From positions 28,006,869-28,070,868 of the forward strand of contig CM023533.1 of the NCBI GenBank assembly GCA_013350335.1: DNA of 64,000 bases, given 5' to 3'. This DNA is from Chimonanthus salicifolius (Eukaryota > Streptophyta > Magnoliopsida > Laurales > Calycanthaceae). The position numbers were made by a program, and so were the translations under genes. This document shows positions 1 through 12,819 of this stretch, piece by piece (positions within the stretch are counted from its first letter, which is position 1; each line of letters opens with the position of its first letter). The notes under the pieces were generated by a model that was not told the origin of the DNA, did not search any database, and worked only from the letters and a program-made list of their open reading frames with translations.

Positions 1-578
1 TCTTATTTTCCTCTCGATCTTGATATATCCTTTTAATGCCTCACTCACATTTTGCCTATTTGGACATTCTCACTATCCATCTGTATAGTAAGTTGCTAAA
101 GCCCTCTCTTTATGAACAGGTGGTATTTTATGTTTTTAATCCAACTTTAGTGTACACCAGTTTATCAATCACAATCACATTCAAGGAAATGGTTTCATTG
201 TGAGTTTCTTTCACTCCTGTTTGCAATATTGACTTTGTATAATTGAGGACCTTGAATTTATTTCAGCATAGTGCTTTGTTTTTTTGGAATTTGCAAAGCA
301 GCGTAAGATGTACCTAATCATTTGCATTTGTTTTTCCATCTTCTACCTTGGAATGCAGCTGATGATTCATGTTTCTAAGTTCAATGACGACGTTTAGCGC
401 ATAAACTTTGATGCTTGCATTTGTTCTTTCTGTGTGATGCATGGATCATGTGGCACCACTATATGGGTTCATTTTGTGGAGTAGATTGCCTATAGAATTT
501 TCAAGTTATATGGGTGGTCATAGAAGTCATTAAAGAGAAGGAGCATCTGTATTATTTCTCAATTGATTCATCATGGAG
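1..578 (+). pseudogene. PILS exon 2 fragment with flanking introns
   Basis: This segment is nearly identical, introns included, to 19313-19878 of PILS copy 2. It holds one 80-nt coding exon at 120-199, preceded by ACAG and followed by GTGAGT, coding VVFYVFNPTLVYTSL and onward to FKEMVSL. This is the second transmembrane region of a PIN-LIKES auxin carrier. The exon is in frame, unlike its counterpart at 19432-19510, which lacks one base. Similarity ends abruptly near 578, before exon 3 would start, so no complete gene continues to the right. What lies left of the window is unknown, so exon 1 could exist there. Inference: a truncated recent duplicate of copy 2. Confidence 0.75.
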
Positions 579-651
579 TTTACTCACCTCAATGAAATTT
601 GTCACACCACTTTTGTACTTTGAAAATTTTAATGTATTTTAGAATATTTGT

Positions 652-935
652 CCAGGCCCCTTTATTTAAGTGAGGGTTGGGCTCGGGCTTTACATAAAGC
701 CCATTGAGGCATGTTGTGTTCATACTTAAAAAAATAGACGGGCCTAAAAGTCCGAGCTCAAGCCAGATACGCATTGAACAAAAATCTTTATTCAAGCCCG
801 TTTATTTAGGTCAGGGATGGGCTCAGACTTTTACTTAAAGCCCATCAAGGCTCGTTGGGCTCGTACTTAAAAAATAAATGAGCCTAAAAGCCCAACTTGT
901 GGAACAAATAATATTTGTCGAAGTCTGTTTATTTA
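652..935. repeat. imperfect tandem pair, about 135-bp unit
   Basis: Two successive units each read roughly: tttatttaggt, gggttGGGCTC, ttaaagcccat, GGGCTCgtacttaaaaaata, GCCTAAAAGtcc. They are diverged by scattered substitutions. No coding capacity is visible. It resembles a decayed non-autonomous element. Confidence 0.6.
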
Positions 936-1499
936 GATCCGGTTAAGACAAACAAACACCTCTTAGTTTTTAATTATTTTTTTAAAAAATAAAAAAATGG
1001 GATAAGAATGAAAAAATGAGTTGAATAGAATTTGAACCCAAAATAAGTTTTTAATAATATATATATACAGTGCTGCACATTGTTAAAGCGTTAGATAAAA
1101 TAACACTTTCGTGGATATATACGCATTGGTAAAACTAACACGTTGTTCCAGCGATTGTACGAAACACTTTAATCCAATTTTAGAATTTCTAAAAATTTTG
1201 ACTTGATAATGTTGACATTCCATTATTTTATAAAAAATTATTGTTATTCAATTATACAATTTCATAAAAAAGAAAACTTTATATTTACTCTATTTTTAAA
1301 ATTTTTGTATAAAAATTGTTTTTAAAAAAAACAAGGAAGAGAGAGAAAACGAAATTTCCTGCGGGTTGCAGCGTATATCGGAGCATGTATCATACAAGTC
1401 TATGTATACCAGAGCATCGGACTCTCTTGCTCCAAAGTAACAAAATCAAGAATAAAAAATAAAAAATTAAGTTCTCAAAAGTCCAAAAGAAGAAAAGGA

Positions 1500-1692
1500 A
1501 AAGACAGGGTCGATTGGCAGAGGAGGAAAGATGAGGACTGTCCGTCAGATTTGCTTAAAAACTAGTCCGTTGAAACTCGTACTGGTGTCGATTATGTTTT
1601 TCCTCATCTCCCTTTGAGAAACTTCAGCTTGGAAAGCGTAGAGAATACAAGAGAAGAGCTGGTTTCTGGATTTGAAGAATAAGGAAGAAAAG
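1500..1692 (+). other. possible 5' leader exon ending in a splice donor
   Basis: A purine-rich, less AT-biased block ends in GGAAGAAAAG|GTATGCAT, a good plant donor, followed by a pyrimidine-rich stretch typical of leader introns. It could be an untranslated first exon for a gene to its right; the nearest start codon on this strand with gene support is PILS copy 1 at 8238. That link would need a 6.5-kb intron and is a guess. Confidence 0.25.
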
Positions 1693-3011
1693 GTATGCAT
1701 CTCTCATTCCCTCTCGTCTACTCTCTCTTCTCTTTGGGTATTTCTCATTTCTACTGGTATTTAATTATTAGATATGTCTTTCGGTGTTTCTCATTTCTAC
1801 TGGTATTTAATTATTAGATATGTATTGTTGATCTAGTTGTAGGTTGTGTGAGAGAGAAAAGATATATATGTTATTTAGTGCGTCTAATCGTCGTTTTGGT
1901 TTTGAGCACAGTGGATTGACGTGAATTTTTCTATTATAGTGGTTTTGATTTTTTTTTTTTAAAATTATTATTCGTAGATGATCCGAAAGGTGATTTTCTC
2001 CCAAAGAGAATGACACGTGAGGATTTTTTTTCCTTTGATTTGATTAAAGACTGATTTCACAATATACAATGAGGAGTTCAAAGTCAAATCACAACAACCA
2101 TCAGAATGTTCTGGAACAGCCGCCTGCAATTTTCATAAAACCGTACTCACTGAGTTGGAACTCATCTCTCATGGCGTGTTGAGTGGTGTGAGAAAATTTT
2201 GACTAGAGTTTTATCTCTCATCTGCTCCACTCATTGCCAACTTGAGTAACGTAATGAATTTTGCTTTCACATAGATAAGAAAAATAAAAATTAGAATCTT
2301 TTTCTAAGAAAGAGATTTCTTGAGTAGGGATTCTCTTGTATTTATTTAATAATTTAAAAAATAAAAATAAATAAAGAAACAAAGATAGATGAGAAAAAAT
2401 TATAGTTTCTCCTCACTCCTCCAGAAAAAAAACTAAATTTGAAATTCTAGAGCAAAAATGGACAGAAAAGTGTCTTACTTTTTTTTTTCAATTAGTAAAT
2501 AATAAATGGGTGTTTCTTCTCATCTAAACACAGATTAAGGATTTTATTTATATTATTTTAAGATTATTATGAGATATTTTCAGCCCATATTGATTTACTG
2601 TGAGGTAATTTTAAATCTGATACATGAAGTTTTCCGACAGTTTTGTGTGTTCTCAAAGGATTATAATGGAATTATATATAAGAGCACATGTTTTTCAAAT
2701 TTAAAGGTATTTTTTACTTTTTACCATCTGTTAAATTTATTTTGATATTTTTATTACTAGATTTAATCTTCATATCACATAATTATAATTTTAAATTTTA
2801 AAAATTAAAAGTAAAATGATTAGATATTCGAAACTTTTAGGAAACAAAATGATGAACCTATGTAAGCCACTCTCAAATGCCAGAGCATCTTTTGATAGAA
2901 AAAGTACTCTCCACTCTCACTCTCAAAAACATTGTGGCCTAGATCTTTGTTTTCCGTTCATATTCTAGTGGTTCAAAATCATGATCATGAATTCGAAATT
3001 TCTTTCTGAAT

Positions 3012-3203
3012 TCAAAATCTGACAAATATAGACAACTTAAAGGAAAGCGCAACGCGGCAAATGTTCAATGTGCGTGATTTAGGTAAGGATATATCCACAC
3101 CTAACTTAGCCATAACATGTTTTGTTGCTAACGCAACGAAAGGGTCCCCAATGATAATATCGTTACCGGGAAAGTTACCGGGAAAGGCAGAAGTGTTAAA
3201 CAA
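3012..3203 (-). other. small ORF of unknown origin
   Basis: A 63-codon minus-strand reading frame codes MFNTSAFPGNFPGNDIIIG followed by DPFVALATKHVMAKLGVD. Its composition looks protein-like and it lies in a locally GC-richer patch, unlike surrounding random ORFs. I do not recognise the family. There is no obvious neighbouring exon, so it may be an isolated exon remnant. Confidence 0.25.
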
Positions 3204-5091
3204 TTTCTCTCTTTCACCATGAGGATTAAAATAAAAACACTCAGTAAAAGTTTTAGCCTTTTTAAACTAAGAAGATATCTTTTATCTAAAATGATAAACA
3301 TTTAATGATGGAGAACCTCAAGACTCCATCTGTCCCCAAATACGAAGTCATTAGATAAAATTCTTGACATACACGGCTCCTGCAAGTCACGTACATCTAG
3401 TGACTATAAGATTTGAATTTGAAATCTTTGATTTTTGAGCCAAAATAACTCTATTATAATGGTTGATCTCTTGGCTTTTTGAAATTTATAATTTCTTTCA
3501 AATTCGATGGATTTAATATTTTATGTGAAGCATCATTTTAAAAATATTTTTTTTTAATTTGAATATCTCTATATATTAACTTTTGTTCACAATCGACATT
3601 GCTGAAGGGAAAGTGACTAATTACTAATTTTAAGTAATACAGCTAATCCTCTTTTATTTGTTTATATGAGGGGATTGAGACAACAAACTTACTTATCACC
3701 AACATGCAATGCATCCTTACAGTAATAGAAGTTACATGCATGACTCCATTCACATTCATTGAATAGGGCCTAAACTTTGGCACCTGTCTCATTCTATTTC
3801 AATCAATCCAAGTGAATTATTTTAAATTAATTAAAAATATATTTACAAGGGTTATCAGAGATTATTTTTTATCGAAGGGTTATCTTTATATATACTCTTT
3901 GGTGCAAAAAAAATTTCAGATGTGAGATTAAAAATCTAAAATCTAGATTTTTTATTCTTACCCTTTGATTACTCATTACTCATGAAACAAATCCAGCGAC
4001 AAACTTAAAAATACAGTTTAATAGTTCATCGAGTTAAGTTGAGTGTTATTAAGTATTTAAAATATGAATGCATGGTACGACCTAAAGAGAGTTGTAAATT
4101 TTATATTTTATTAAGATAATTGTCACGTTTGCATTGCATGGACAATTAATTAATTTAACAAGAAGCAGTTGGCCCATTGACTTTGATTGAATTTGAATGG
4201 TTGTTCAACAACAAAATTCGATTTGTCTTTTCATTCCTCTCTTTCCAATATTTTAGTGTTGATGTTAAAAGTATCAGTGCTCGCTTGTCTCTTTAAAAAC
4301 TACAACATATATTTGATTAAAAAAGTTTGTTATAATAATGGGCACTATAGAAATTATAATTTTAAAAATATTTTTACATTTACATTTACTCTCTTTAAAT
4401 TGAATTACTTTTTATTTTTATTTTTTTAATTTCTTAATTTATGTGTAGGAAACCATGGAATATCCGGTCAAGACACTATTTTTTTTTAATTTGAGTGGAA
4501 TACTTAGTTAAAATTAATAAATTAATTATAAATTTAATCTAATCAGAACTGAATTTATTTCGGGTAGAGTTGAGTAAGATTAATTTAATTTTTTTTAAAT
4601 ATAAAATTCAATGTCAAATTTTTAAGTCGGACCGAATAAAAATTACCACCTCTAAAAATGTTGCGTGAAACAAAAGTTCTACTTATAAAAGAACAAGGAA
4701 AAAAAAAACTGAAAAAGAGATATTTGTCAAAGTATTTATAGTCATGATTGGCACGCACCACGTCAAAATGAGTGCATTGTTTTCTAAAGTCTAAACAACT
4801 TGAATACGGCACGTTCTAAAGTAAAATAGTATATTTTATATAATAATATAAATTGAAATTTCTTATAATTAAAATACTAATAATAATATTTTTAATAATA
4901 TGATTATCTTTATTTTACATTGAAAATCACACTAATTTCATGAATACAAGAGATCATCTATAAGTCTCATTTCATGAATACAAGAGATCATCTATAAGTC
5001 TCATTTATTAATAAATTTAAAAAGACTTTAAAAATCAATTATAAATAGACAGATGTGATTGTCCAAACAATAAAAGATCTAATTTATTATC

Positions 5092-5235
5092 TAAATGGTT
5101 GTAGTTTAACTGGTAAATCTCAAAGCAGGAGGTATCATGTCCGAGTCTTCATAGTTTAATCTGATATATCCTACGAACAGTAGATATCACTTGTAAGAGT
5201 TTTACACTAAATTTTTCACACATAAATTTAAAAAA
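5092..5235 (+). mobile_element. tRNA-derived SINE (family A)
   Basis: A tRNA-like head has an A-box-like segment (GTAGTTTAACTGG) and a B-box-like segment (ATGTCCGAGTCTTC). The tail reads gagttttacact...cacataaattt followed by an A-run. Tails of the same type recur at 26628-26742, 37170-37261 and 43960-44085. Confidence 0.5.
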
Positions 5236-7066
5236 AAATCTAATTTATTTAAAAAATAGTCTTGTTACGAGTATTGCTAGAAAAAAACAATTAGTTAATT
5301 AAATGAGTAGTATAATTTACACTTTGACCATGGACTTAATTGATTTAATTAATTTAACAAGACACAAAATAAATTCAAACTAAATTAAATCTAATCTAAA
5401 CCTGATTCAACCCAACCTCTCACGTGATTAAGAGACTAAGCTTACAACTTAAACATCATTATTCATCTGATTATTATTCTTTCATATAATTATGGAAATA
5501 ATATATTTGATTTTTGACTTTATGTCATCTTAGCTGAATATATATTGTCTTGCACTCTCAAGTGAGAAACTCATACCTTTTGAATAACTTAGCACGTGGT
5601 ACACATGTAGGATGCGCCCTAAAAGTCATGTGGACAGCTGCGGGTCGTAGTATCCTACCAACGTTTCACACGTAATCATGTATTAAAAAATAGTTCTAAG
5701 ACTAATTTCTTTTATCTACCTGATTCGATGTGACACGTAATTTTTTTTTTTTTTTAATATTGATCCATTTCAATCTGAAATGAATTTTATTTTATTCAAT
5801 TCAAATTGAACTAAATTTATGTTAAATTAAAAAAAATAAAAAAATGAGAGAAAATTCATTTTAATAGAAAATAAAAGACAAAAGAGCTTTCCTTTCATAC
5901 GAGCACATTGGGATATGAAAATTGAGGTAATAGACTAAGTTTTTTTAACTTAGTGAAGCATATAAACTAAAATCAATAGATAAAAATAAATAAATTAGTT
6001 ATCTATTAATTCAATTTGGATTGTTTTTGGTCGAGTTTGAATTCAGGACCCCTCTATTCAACCTGATTTTAATATATTTCAGGTTGTTAGGTCAGGTCAA
6101 TTATTTTTTTTAAAAAAAATGCATAACTTAAACTCAATTTTTTCTGGTGGAGTCTAGTGAATTTATAGGTTAGGTTAAAAATTGTCACCCCAGTGGCTTG
6201 GCCTCTGGGCGTAACTTAAATCCACACCAATTTCAACATGATAATATTTTAAACTTTTAGATGCATATTTAGTATTGGAGATTGGTCCAATTATAGAAGC
6301 ACTTCTAATTATTTTGTTTAATTTAAATGATAAAAAATGCCTATGATTAAGTTATAAATAACTATCGTTACTTTTATCCTTTAAACCATTATAAAGTTGA
6401 ATAGATATCTCCTTTTTAAAAATGGGCATGTATAATCAACCCGTTTAAGATCTATTAATTTGTTAAAGAGCGTTTTTTTTCATACATCATGATTTATTAT
6501 TTAATTTTTAGTATTTTCAAATCTTTATTAGGATAAGGAGCCAAATAGATAACTCATTATGAAATTCAATCATCTAAAATACACATAGATGGAATATTTT
6601 TAGACTTACACAATAAATGTTATTTATTAGATGTGAGACAATTTTTGTTATACTTTAATATCAAATTCATTTACTCTTAAAGAGTTTTTTTTTATAACCC
6701 CACGAGAACTAGCTTGGCCGATAATATTCCTCCATCTCAGAAAGCGGCAGGGAGCAAGGAAAGCGTTCGTAGAGCTCTTCTCGAGGTTTCCCTCACCTAA
6801 AAAATAAAAAAAGCTACTTATGATTTTATTATACTCCTAAATCCTAACCGTTATTGACATGTATAGTTGAATTTGTTTGATATAATATTAAATTCGTCGT
6901 TCTGTGTCCCTTTAGACTTTAGAGTCTTTCCCCTATTAGAGTATTATTTCTGAAGTTTCAGCCGCCGTTCAAACATGGCAGAAGAGAAAAGAAGGAGAAA
7001 CTCTCCAACTATCAAAAGAATCTTACTATTCCTTTTCCCTCGTGCATTTTCTTTTGCTATGAGAAC

Positions 7067-7382
7067 TCACTTCTCTTCTTTTGGATTGAATTGGATTACA
7101 TGAAAGCCTTTGGTACGGTAATCTCTGTCTCTCTCTCTCCTTCTTGCGTATTTTTGTTTCTCTTCATTGCTCACTTCTCGCAAATGCTTTGATAGAGTAA
7201 AACCATTTCGATTTATAAAAAAAACCCATGTCGGGTTTGAGATTTCTTCATAAAATGCTAATGTGAACCTGGTTGATCTAAAAACAGAGGAAGAAAGCTG
7301 GTAAACTCGTTTTTTTTCTTTTTCCCAAAAGGTTAGTGGTGTGATGCGAAATCGGAATATATAGTTTCTGCATGTGTACACT
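7067..7382. other. non-coding flank of the copia-type remnant
   Basis: A 145-codon minus-strand ORF (7067-7504) runs across this stretch and into the LTR remnant. The translation is low-complexity and joins unrelated segments. I see no gene here. Confidence 0.4.
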
Positions 7383-7580
7383 GTTAGGACTGGGTATCCA
7401 GCCCAATAGAGTAGCCCCAACGATTCCTCCGTCGAACGAGACTCTCTGGCGGATAGAACGTCGCTGGCCATCTCTTCCTGCTTGGAGATCCCCTGAATCC
7501 ACATATGTTAGCTTAGGGATATTAATCTGATACCACTTGTTAGGACTAGGTATCTAAACCAAAAGGCTAACCCCAACATA
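7383..7580 (-). mobile_element. copia-type LTR retrotransposon remnant
   Basis: Two similar segments, starting at 7383 and about 7540, both read tgttaggactRggtatc...ccccaac. On the minus strand this is an LTR 3' end finishing in CCTAACA. Directly beyond the second one, on the minus strand, comes AGTGGTATCAGA (about 7527-7539). This is the primer-binding site complementary to initiator-Met tRNA that is usual in plant copia elements. Only about 115 bp separates the PBS from the other LTR piece, so the interior is almost entirely deleted. A short stretch coding ISKQEEMASDVLSARESRS may be a gag-start relic. Confidence 0.6.
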
Positions 7581-10500
7581 CAAACTTCAACGTGCGATGA
7601 GCTCGCGACCTAAAAAGAATTAGAGTACCGACCGTTTGTGAAAAGGAAGATTAGGATGTCTTGATGATCTTACTTTGGGACTTTATATTATAGCAGAAGA
7701 ACCTTTTTCATGATTTGATTTTCACATTATATTTTATGTGGACCTAAGTTTGTTGTTCATGTTTTTACTCGAGGAGTAGTATATAATTTGGAACCTTCAA
7801 AAATATTTTTAGCATGATTTTTCACAAAAGAAAAAAAAAATTAGCATGTCTTATTTGATTGCCATTGCCTAGTTTCATCTACTGCATTATTAAAATCATT
7901 ATACCAGTGCCTTTTGATGCTGAGACTAGTTTTCTATTTAAAGGAAATGCTTCTATTGTTTTGAACTTGTACATGGAGAAGACTGTTTATGTATAAACTG
8001 TAAAAGAGAAGACAGATTTTAAGATTTTCCATGATTCTTTTCTTGGCATATATGGGTTTTGTGTACTCGAATTCGTATCGTGTGACTGTGGCATTTTTTC
8101 AATAACAATCTTGAAGGGGAAACCCCTATTTCTGAATACTTTTCATCCATCTGCATAAGATTGTTCATGACAACTGGTTGATTTGATTGCCTTGTTCAGA
8201 TAAGATAAAGAGAAAGGTTTAGAGTGGGAGCTTGGAAATGGGGCTCAAGGATCTTTTCATTGCCTCGTCGATTCCAGTCCTCAAAGTGCTTATTGTGACT
8301 GGTGTCGGATCATTTATTGCAACAGAGCGTGTGGGTCTTTTAGGTGAAGCTGCACGGACTCATTTCAACAATGTGAGGTTCCTTATTCCTTTACCTTTCT
8401 AGTTGATAGTCTTGCTTTATCAGTTTATCTCCAACTTGAATTGAATTTTTCATCAGTTCATTCTCTTTTTTCTCTAACGAAATTAGAAAGTTTCAACTTT
8501 AATTGGATCAAATTTCCACTGCTAAATATGAATCTTGAAGAGATCAATGGAGGGAAAGCTGATGTGAGTGAACTATGATCAAATTAACAAATGCTACAAT
8601 CTCAATAAATTCATCTTTAGAAGAGCCTAAGAAATCAAATCATATCTTTTTTATACTATGTTTTAACAAAGCCATAATAACTACACTACTGAACAATATA
8701 TCCTTCTTGTATTACTAGATGATGTTCCTCTATTTCAATAGTTGACTCAGCAAACTCAATAGTTCTCAGCTTCCTTTTCTTCTAAATGGCTGCTTCTCTT
8801 TGTTCCTACAAACAGAATTTTAGCGTGTTCTACATCTTATCAGCTTTTATTCACCTAAATCTGCAATAAAATTGTATGGAAAGGCACCGTAGTGATGTTG
8901 TCATGTCTTCATTCTGGTTTTCCTATTATTCTTGTGCTCATATTTATATTAAAGAAGCTGAATTAAAACTATCCTAGAAATTTTATTGAATTCAAGTTGT
9001 TCATTTAATGAATGTTCCTCCTGCGCTGGATATATCATCCTCTTTCATCTTCACTCACTTTTTTGTGCACCCTAACATATATAAATGAATAACCCATATT
9101 TTTTTTTTTAACTTGACACATTAACATTCAGATGTTCTTTCATCATAAGTTGAATTTAAACTTGATTTGCTTAGAATGAAAATAGTTTGGAGTGCTACTT
9201 TTTTTTGTACTATATTATGGAAGAATTTTGATGTATTTTGCTCAGATGAATTTGTTTGTTGATTGTTCTCAACATATACATTTTTCTAAACTAATTTGGG
9301 CTCTGTTTATGGACAGATGACATTTTTTGTATTCAATCCATCGCTCGTGTACACTAACTTAGCTGAAACAATCACATTTGAAAAAATGCTTTCCTTGTAA
9401 GTTTCTTTCTCCTGGTCATCTTTGTATTAACTTGGTTATTGGTGAAGTTTTTATCATAATCAATTAGGTTACAGGCATGATCAACATATGTTTAATCCTC
9501 ATCATATTTAATCAATAGGATTTGTGCCAATAGAATCATTAGAACATGAACTTTATAGTCATTTTTCTCTCAGCTGTTGTGATTTGCAGGATACCTATTT
9601 GTTTAAGGGGTTTCCCCTGCTGAATGAGTTACCTCTTGTTGTTTGTACAGGTGGTTCATGCCATTAAATATCTTCTTCACTTTCCTTTTTGGTTCAGCAC
9701 TAGGATGGGTAGTGATCAGAATTACGAAACCTCCTTCCCATTTGAAGGGCCTCATTTTGGGATGCTGCTCTGCTGGTAAACACTATTATACTTTGTTAAT
9801 ATTTCTAATGGCTTGTATCTGGTAAGAAATTATGGGCAGGTTATCTTGGTGTACAATGCTCTTTACATCATGAAAATGATATGAACTTCTACATGATGTT
9901 TGACCCAATCCAGATTGTGTATTTGTTTGATCCAACAACTTTAAGAATCAGGCCCACATTTTGGCAATGATCATAATGATGATGAACTGTTCATCTGGTC
10001 ATCTCACCATGGAGGAACCTCTAGTACAAAAGCCTCCTCTATTACATCTTAATTGTCATACATCTGATGGTGATAAGAATCTTTTGATTGGATTTGTTTG
10101 GTTTTCTGAATCATGGACATATTTGTTGCTTTTGTCATCATTGTCACTGTAATCTTTTTCATGAACATTAGTATTTGATATGCTGATTAAGCTCATAGTG
10201 ATTCGGTTTTATCTTTGGTCTTGGTGAAAAGGAAATTTGGGAAACATCCTGATCATTATCGTCCCATCAATTTGTGAAGAGTCAGGAAGTCCATTTGGAA
10301 CTACCAGTGTCTGCACGGCACATGGATTGGCGTATTCATCTCTTTCTATGGCGGTATGACCCTTCTTTCAAATAGATTCAATCTTTTCTGAATTTTAAGT
10401 TATTCGATGATTGATGAATCCCTTATTTGCTTAGTGTAAGTTATAGACTAGATGAGGATCATGCCCTTCAATGGTTCTGCATTTAACCATTAGGCAACTA

Positions 10501-11421
10501 CATACAATCTTGTTCTGCTGGATATGATGGTTATGAATATATGGGTTTAGTTTATGGTACACTTACTGCAATTTTATACTTGAAACTGACTATTATATAT
10601 TGTCTCTTGTTTATGAAATGCTACAGATAGGTGCCGTCTTTTTGTGGTCATTTGTCTACAACATTATACGCATATCTTCAGGTGTTGGCACCAGTCAAGA
10701 TGCAGAGGATGGGTCTTCTGAAGAAACTAAAATGTTACTCTCAGAGGATTGCACAAAAGGACCAACATTCAACAGAGGATTCCTCAATACATGATCATCT
10801 TGAAGATCAACATATGCAGTCTTCCACTTTATCTGAGGAACTAATAGAAAAACCAAAGGTTTATCTCAAGCTTGCCATTTGGTGATCATTTGTTTTGCTT
10901 TATTCTGATTTTCTAATATGATATCATTTAGAAATCATAGCATCTATTTTGTTCTATAAGCTCTATTATTGAAGTTCATAATTGTAACGAGTATATTCAC
11001 TCCACTATCTAATTGTTGTGTTCCTTGGTCAGAAAGTGCAACAAATTACTAACTTTAAAGAGCTTCCTTTTTCTATTATTGCACCTATTTTTTATACATC
11101 TTTCTGACATGGCAATCTGGAAACTATTAAGGAGTTGAATATGGTAAACATTGTACAATATGACTCAACTAAAGCATGCTCAACAAGTTTCCTATTAGTA
11201 CCTGCTATATAATTATCAAAATATCTAAGATTAGAACATCGTGCTCTTCCTCATCCATGTTTTGCATTTTCATTTCAATAAATGATGTTGTTTGAACTTG
11301 ACGTCAGATAGGGAATAGGGCAAGGATCTCCCGAATATTGGGTATCTGTCACTAAATTGGGTTGAATACTTTATGAAATGGGAGGAATATCGAAAACTGT
11401 AGCCAGAGCGTCTATTTTAAT

Positions 11422-11706
11422 TGTAACGACCCGACCCGAAAACAGGGCTTAGGGCTTAATTCAGTGAGAAATTGTCCCCTCTGAGCCCGCACACGCTAGC
11501 CTGCACGGGTTTGGATTGGGCCTGGCTCAACAGGGATAGATCCAAAACGTGTCTCACTAGAGTACCATGGGTGGCCACTTATAAACCCCAAGCAATTTCC
11601 CCTCACTTCGATGTGGGACTTATTTCACGCCCACTCACCCAAGGACCACCGGTTGCTGGAACCGATCGGTCGGCTGACGCTCTGCTCATTCGGGCGGGGT
11701 ATCACA
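11422..11706 (+). mobile_element. solo LTR in intron 5 of PILS copy 1
   Basis: A 285-bp GC-richer segment starts TGTAACGACCCGACC and ends GGGGTATCACA (TG...CA ends). It is bordered by a perfect 5-bp target duplication TTAAT at 11417-11421 and 11707-11711. There is no interior and no second LTR. This is the product expected from recombination between the two LTRs of one retrotransposon. The 92-codon ORF across it is incidental. Confidence 0.85.
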
Positions 11707-12530
11707 TTAATAATTGTGTACAAAATGCCTATATGAACTCAATTCACTAATGTGGGATAGGGATATGAATGGGAAGTGTGTTTGATTTGTGATGAAAAAT
11801 GCAATGACAGATTTTTTTATTTCTAGACAGATAATATTTCTTTCTTTTTTCCTTTTCCCTTGCATTTAAAGAGCAGATTTAATTACTTGACATGTTGGAT
11901 TTGGTTTTTTCAACTTGAGGAGGACAATTAATTAGTTGTTTCCATCATAAGCAATGTTAAAGGAAGGAAGAACCATTCCATTTCTTCCCTTTTTTACTGT
12001 CTGGAAGATGTACTACTTTTTCTACCCTACATCAAATAGGGAACTGTCATTTGCTTCTGACATTTCCTAATTTTCTTCAGGTTCCTTTCTCATCGAAGCT
12101 TAAAGGGTTTATGAAGATTATTTTGAGCAAAGTCGACTTGAAGAAATTGCTGGCTCCATCAACCATTGCAGTGGTAAACTGAACATGCATATTTCCCATA
12201 ATGCATTGCACCCTATTGTGCTATGAAGCCTAAAGATCATAAAACAAATTGAAAGCTTAGTTTTCTATCTTTAGAATGAGTATTATCCAACTTGCTATGA
12301 TGCCAAGCAACACCTAGGCCTATATTAAGTATTTCTTATATCTAAGTTGAATCTCATATGAGGTAGTCTCAGTGAAAGAAACTTAAAAAAGAAAAAAAAA
12401 AAAGATGCTCCCAAACACCACAAGTATACCTGAACAAACATACCTACCCATCACACACATATCTACCCCTCTTGAATCAGCCCACCCAATTTGAACCCAT
12501 TCCGAGTTGATCTCTTCGTTGGAATGAAAT

Positions 12531-12819
12531 CAATTCTAAATTAACCTTATTTTTACCATTGATCTTTGGACCCTTTGAAAATCTGGCTTATGGAATCCAA
12601 TTGAGCTGATTTGTTGTGGACTCTATCATCAAGAAAAGACCTCCCAAATTAACTCATTCCCATGCATTGTTCCCCCCATTTCAATTCTAAATTAACCTTA
12701 TTTTTTACTGTTGATCTTTGGACCCTTTGAAAATCTGGCTTATGGAATCCAATTGAGCTGATTTGTTGTGGACTCTATCATCAAGAAAAGACCTCCCAAA
12801 TTAACTCATTCCCATGCAA
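12531..12819. repeat. tandem duplication, 151-bp period, in intron 5
   Basis: The segment beginning caattctaaattaacctta occurs at 12531 and again at 12682, with the following roughly 138 bases nearly identical. The remainder of intron 5 (10859-12080) and intron 6 (12174-14181) holds AT-rich sequence with no gene that I can support. Confidence 0.85.

Larger units (their letters stand above)
960..6690. other. AT-rich intergenic DNA, no convincing gene
   Basis: Apart from the short items listed separately (leader-like block near 1500-1692, small ORF at 3012-3203, SINE at 5092-5235), this is low-complexity AT-rich sequence. Two short direct duplications are visible: a 46-bp unit starting at 1741 and 1787, and a 34-bp unit starting at 4936 and 4970. 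A GC-richer patch at 6700-6790 has no recognised content. Confidence 0.6.

Noticed and set aside
7067..7504. 145-codon minus-strand ORF
   Set aside because: It runs through an LTR remnant and unrelated flank; no domain is visible apart from a possible gag-start relic.
11422..11706. Cassandra-type TRIM with 5S rRNA-like LTR
   Set aside because: The start TGTAACG is similar, but the 5S internal promoter words are not present.
11472..11750. 92-codon ORF
   Set aside because: Lies across the solo LTR and continues past its end; no family resemblance.
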